A stretch of 64,000 nt of DNA from Piezodorus guildinii (lineage: Eukaryota > Arthropoda > Insecta > Hemiptera > Pentatomidae). The notes beneath the pieces were generated by a model. It worked only from the letters and a program-made list of their open reading frames with translations. It did not search any database and was not told the DNA's origin. The translations under genes were made by a program, and so were the position numbers. Positions 63,262 to 64,000 of the stretch are shown here, in pieces. Location: contig CM041294.1 of NCBI GenBank assembly GCA_023052935.1, positions 151,486,899-151,550,898 of the forward strand, in the 5' to 3' direction. Position 1 is the first letter of the stretch; each line of letters starts with the position of its first letter.

Positions 63262-63965
63262 CCATCTTATCACATTTACTCTTCGTCGCAAACCTATGAC
63301 CTGTCCCACTGTATCCTTTAGTAACATCCCACCAATTCCTGTTTAACATATCCGCTACCTAGGATTCCATCTTGACAAACGTCTAAATTGGAATCCTCAC
63401 ACCAGACTGAAAAGACAAGGAACTGCTCGCAGATACCGATTGTTACAACACTTACTTGACAAACGTTCAAAGCTTCCAATCTACTACAAAAAACTAATTT
63501 ATATAGCCATTATTAGACCTATTTGGACATATGGTACTGAGCTATGGGGATTCACCAAGCCATCAAATTCCTCCCGCATCTAATTCTTGCAATCCAAAAT
63601 CCTCCGAAAGATCCTAAATGCTCCTTATTTTGTCATTAATAAAACTATCCATAAAGACCTGAATAATCCGTTAGTTGCAAACTTAGCGAGAACTAGATAT
63701 TCCTCCTTTAATTCCAATGTACCAGCCCACTCAAACCCGCTTGTCTGTATCCTCTCATCTCCATCTATTCCTGATAATCCTCGTAGGCCCATGAAAAGAC
63801 GGTGGCCTCGAGATCTGCTTATGACATAAACATTGAAGTGCTACCGCTGGGTAGCTTCTTCACAAGAGTTTATCAAGCCAATTGTTACTTTTTTCACATT
63901 TACTTGTTGTATTTTTTCCTATACAGTTGTAAATATCAATTAAAATATATATATTTTTTTAAATG
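63262..63965 (+). mobile_element. LINE-A, plus-strand copy with 3' UTR
   Basis: Starts in the FTLRRKPMT-coding region, contains the VEQIRYLG, TIIRPIWTYG and ILRKILNAPYFV segments, UTR (CTACCGCTGGGTAGCTTCTTC) and an AT-rich end. Several frame changes. Confidence 0.85.
63587..63829 (+). pseudogene. LINE-A C-terminal open frame
   Basis: 80 residues: MQSKILRKILNAPYFVINKT to PSIPDNPRRPMKRRWPRDLL. It is the natural C-terminus of LINE-A (DNPPRRLKRRWPRDLL in consensus). Other copies are frame-shifted here, so this one defines the end of the protein. Confidence 0.8.
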
Positions 63966-64000
63966 TTATCACCAAAGAAGACTTAAACGATTACTACAAC

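Overview
The window looks like intergenic or intronic DNA from an arthropod, most likely an insect. It is strongly AT-rich, has no operons, no long intact open reading frames and no convincing intact host gene. It is built almost entirely of layered transposable elements: Jockey-like, RTE-like and CR1/L2-like LINE fragments, cecropia-type mariners, tRNA-derived SINEs, a Transib-like element and hammerhead-like Penelope motifs. The insect assignment is inference from this repertoire; species cannot be named. Long reading frames are nearly all pieces of reverse transcriptase or transposase, or chimeras across nested insertions.

Layout. 1-4.4 kb: two copies of a roughly 890-bp dispersed repeat (called R1 here), one split by a LINE tail, then two SINEs. 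5.0-6.0 kb: a foldback element with ~385-bp inverted arms. 6.8-13.5 kb: R1 copies, a Jockey-like reverse transcriptase fragment (LINE-A) and one R1 carrying three SINEs, each with its own target-site duplication (TSD). 14-21.6 kb: SINEs, RTE-like 3' ends, R1 copies and a head-to-head junction of two LINE families. 22-29.7 kb: a 78-bp inverted repeat, a 295-bp direct repeat, LINE-A pieces, the first arm of an R1-based inverted pair, and a LINE-B tail. 30.07-30.69 kb: a 619-bp Transib-like element whose ends match the heptamer, 23-bp spacer and nonamer-like layout of V(D)J recombination signals. 31.4-34.9 kb: the second inverted arm, a 343-bp tandem duplication, a full R1 and a split repeat (R3) with a Helitron-like start. 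35-46.3 kb: SINEs, LINE-A tails, three internally deleted mariners and a possible broken domain exon. 47-52.6 kb: LINE-B, CR1/L2-like and RTE-like fragments and Penelope/hammerhead-like motifs. 53-64 kb: same-family nested LINE-A, long TA microsatellites, an unidentified reading frame with a membrane segment, R1 copies, and a LINE with a GATA tail and perfect 15-bp TSD nested in LINE-A.

No gene set works together here. The information lies in insertion chronology: R1 copies are repeatedly the targets of SINEs and LINEs, LINE-A is hit by another LINE-A and by a different LINE, and mariners persist only as internally deleted, probably trans-mobilised forms. Family names R1, R3, R7, LINE-A, LINE-B, SINE1 and SINE2 are labels used only here. 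For R1, '+' runs from the TCTGGTGCGGG end to the GTAAGTGAAAGT end. Coordinates of diverged repeats are accurate to about 10-30 bases; those with TSDs are exact.
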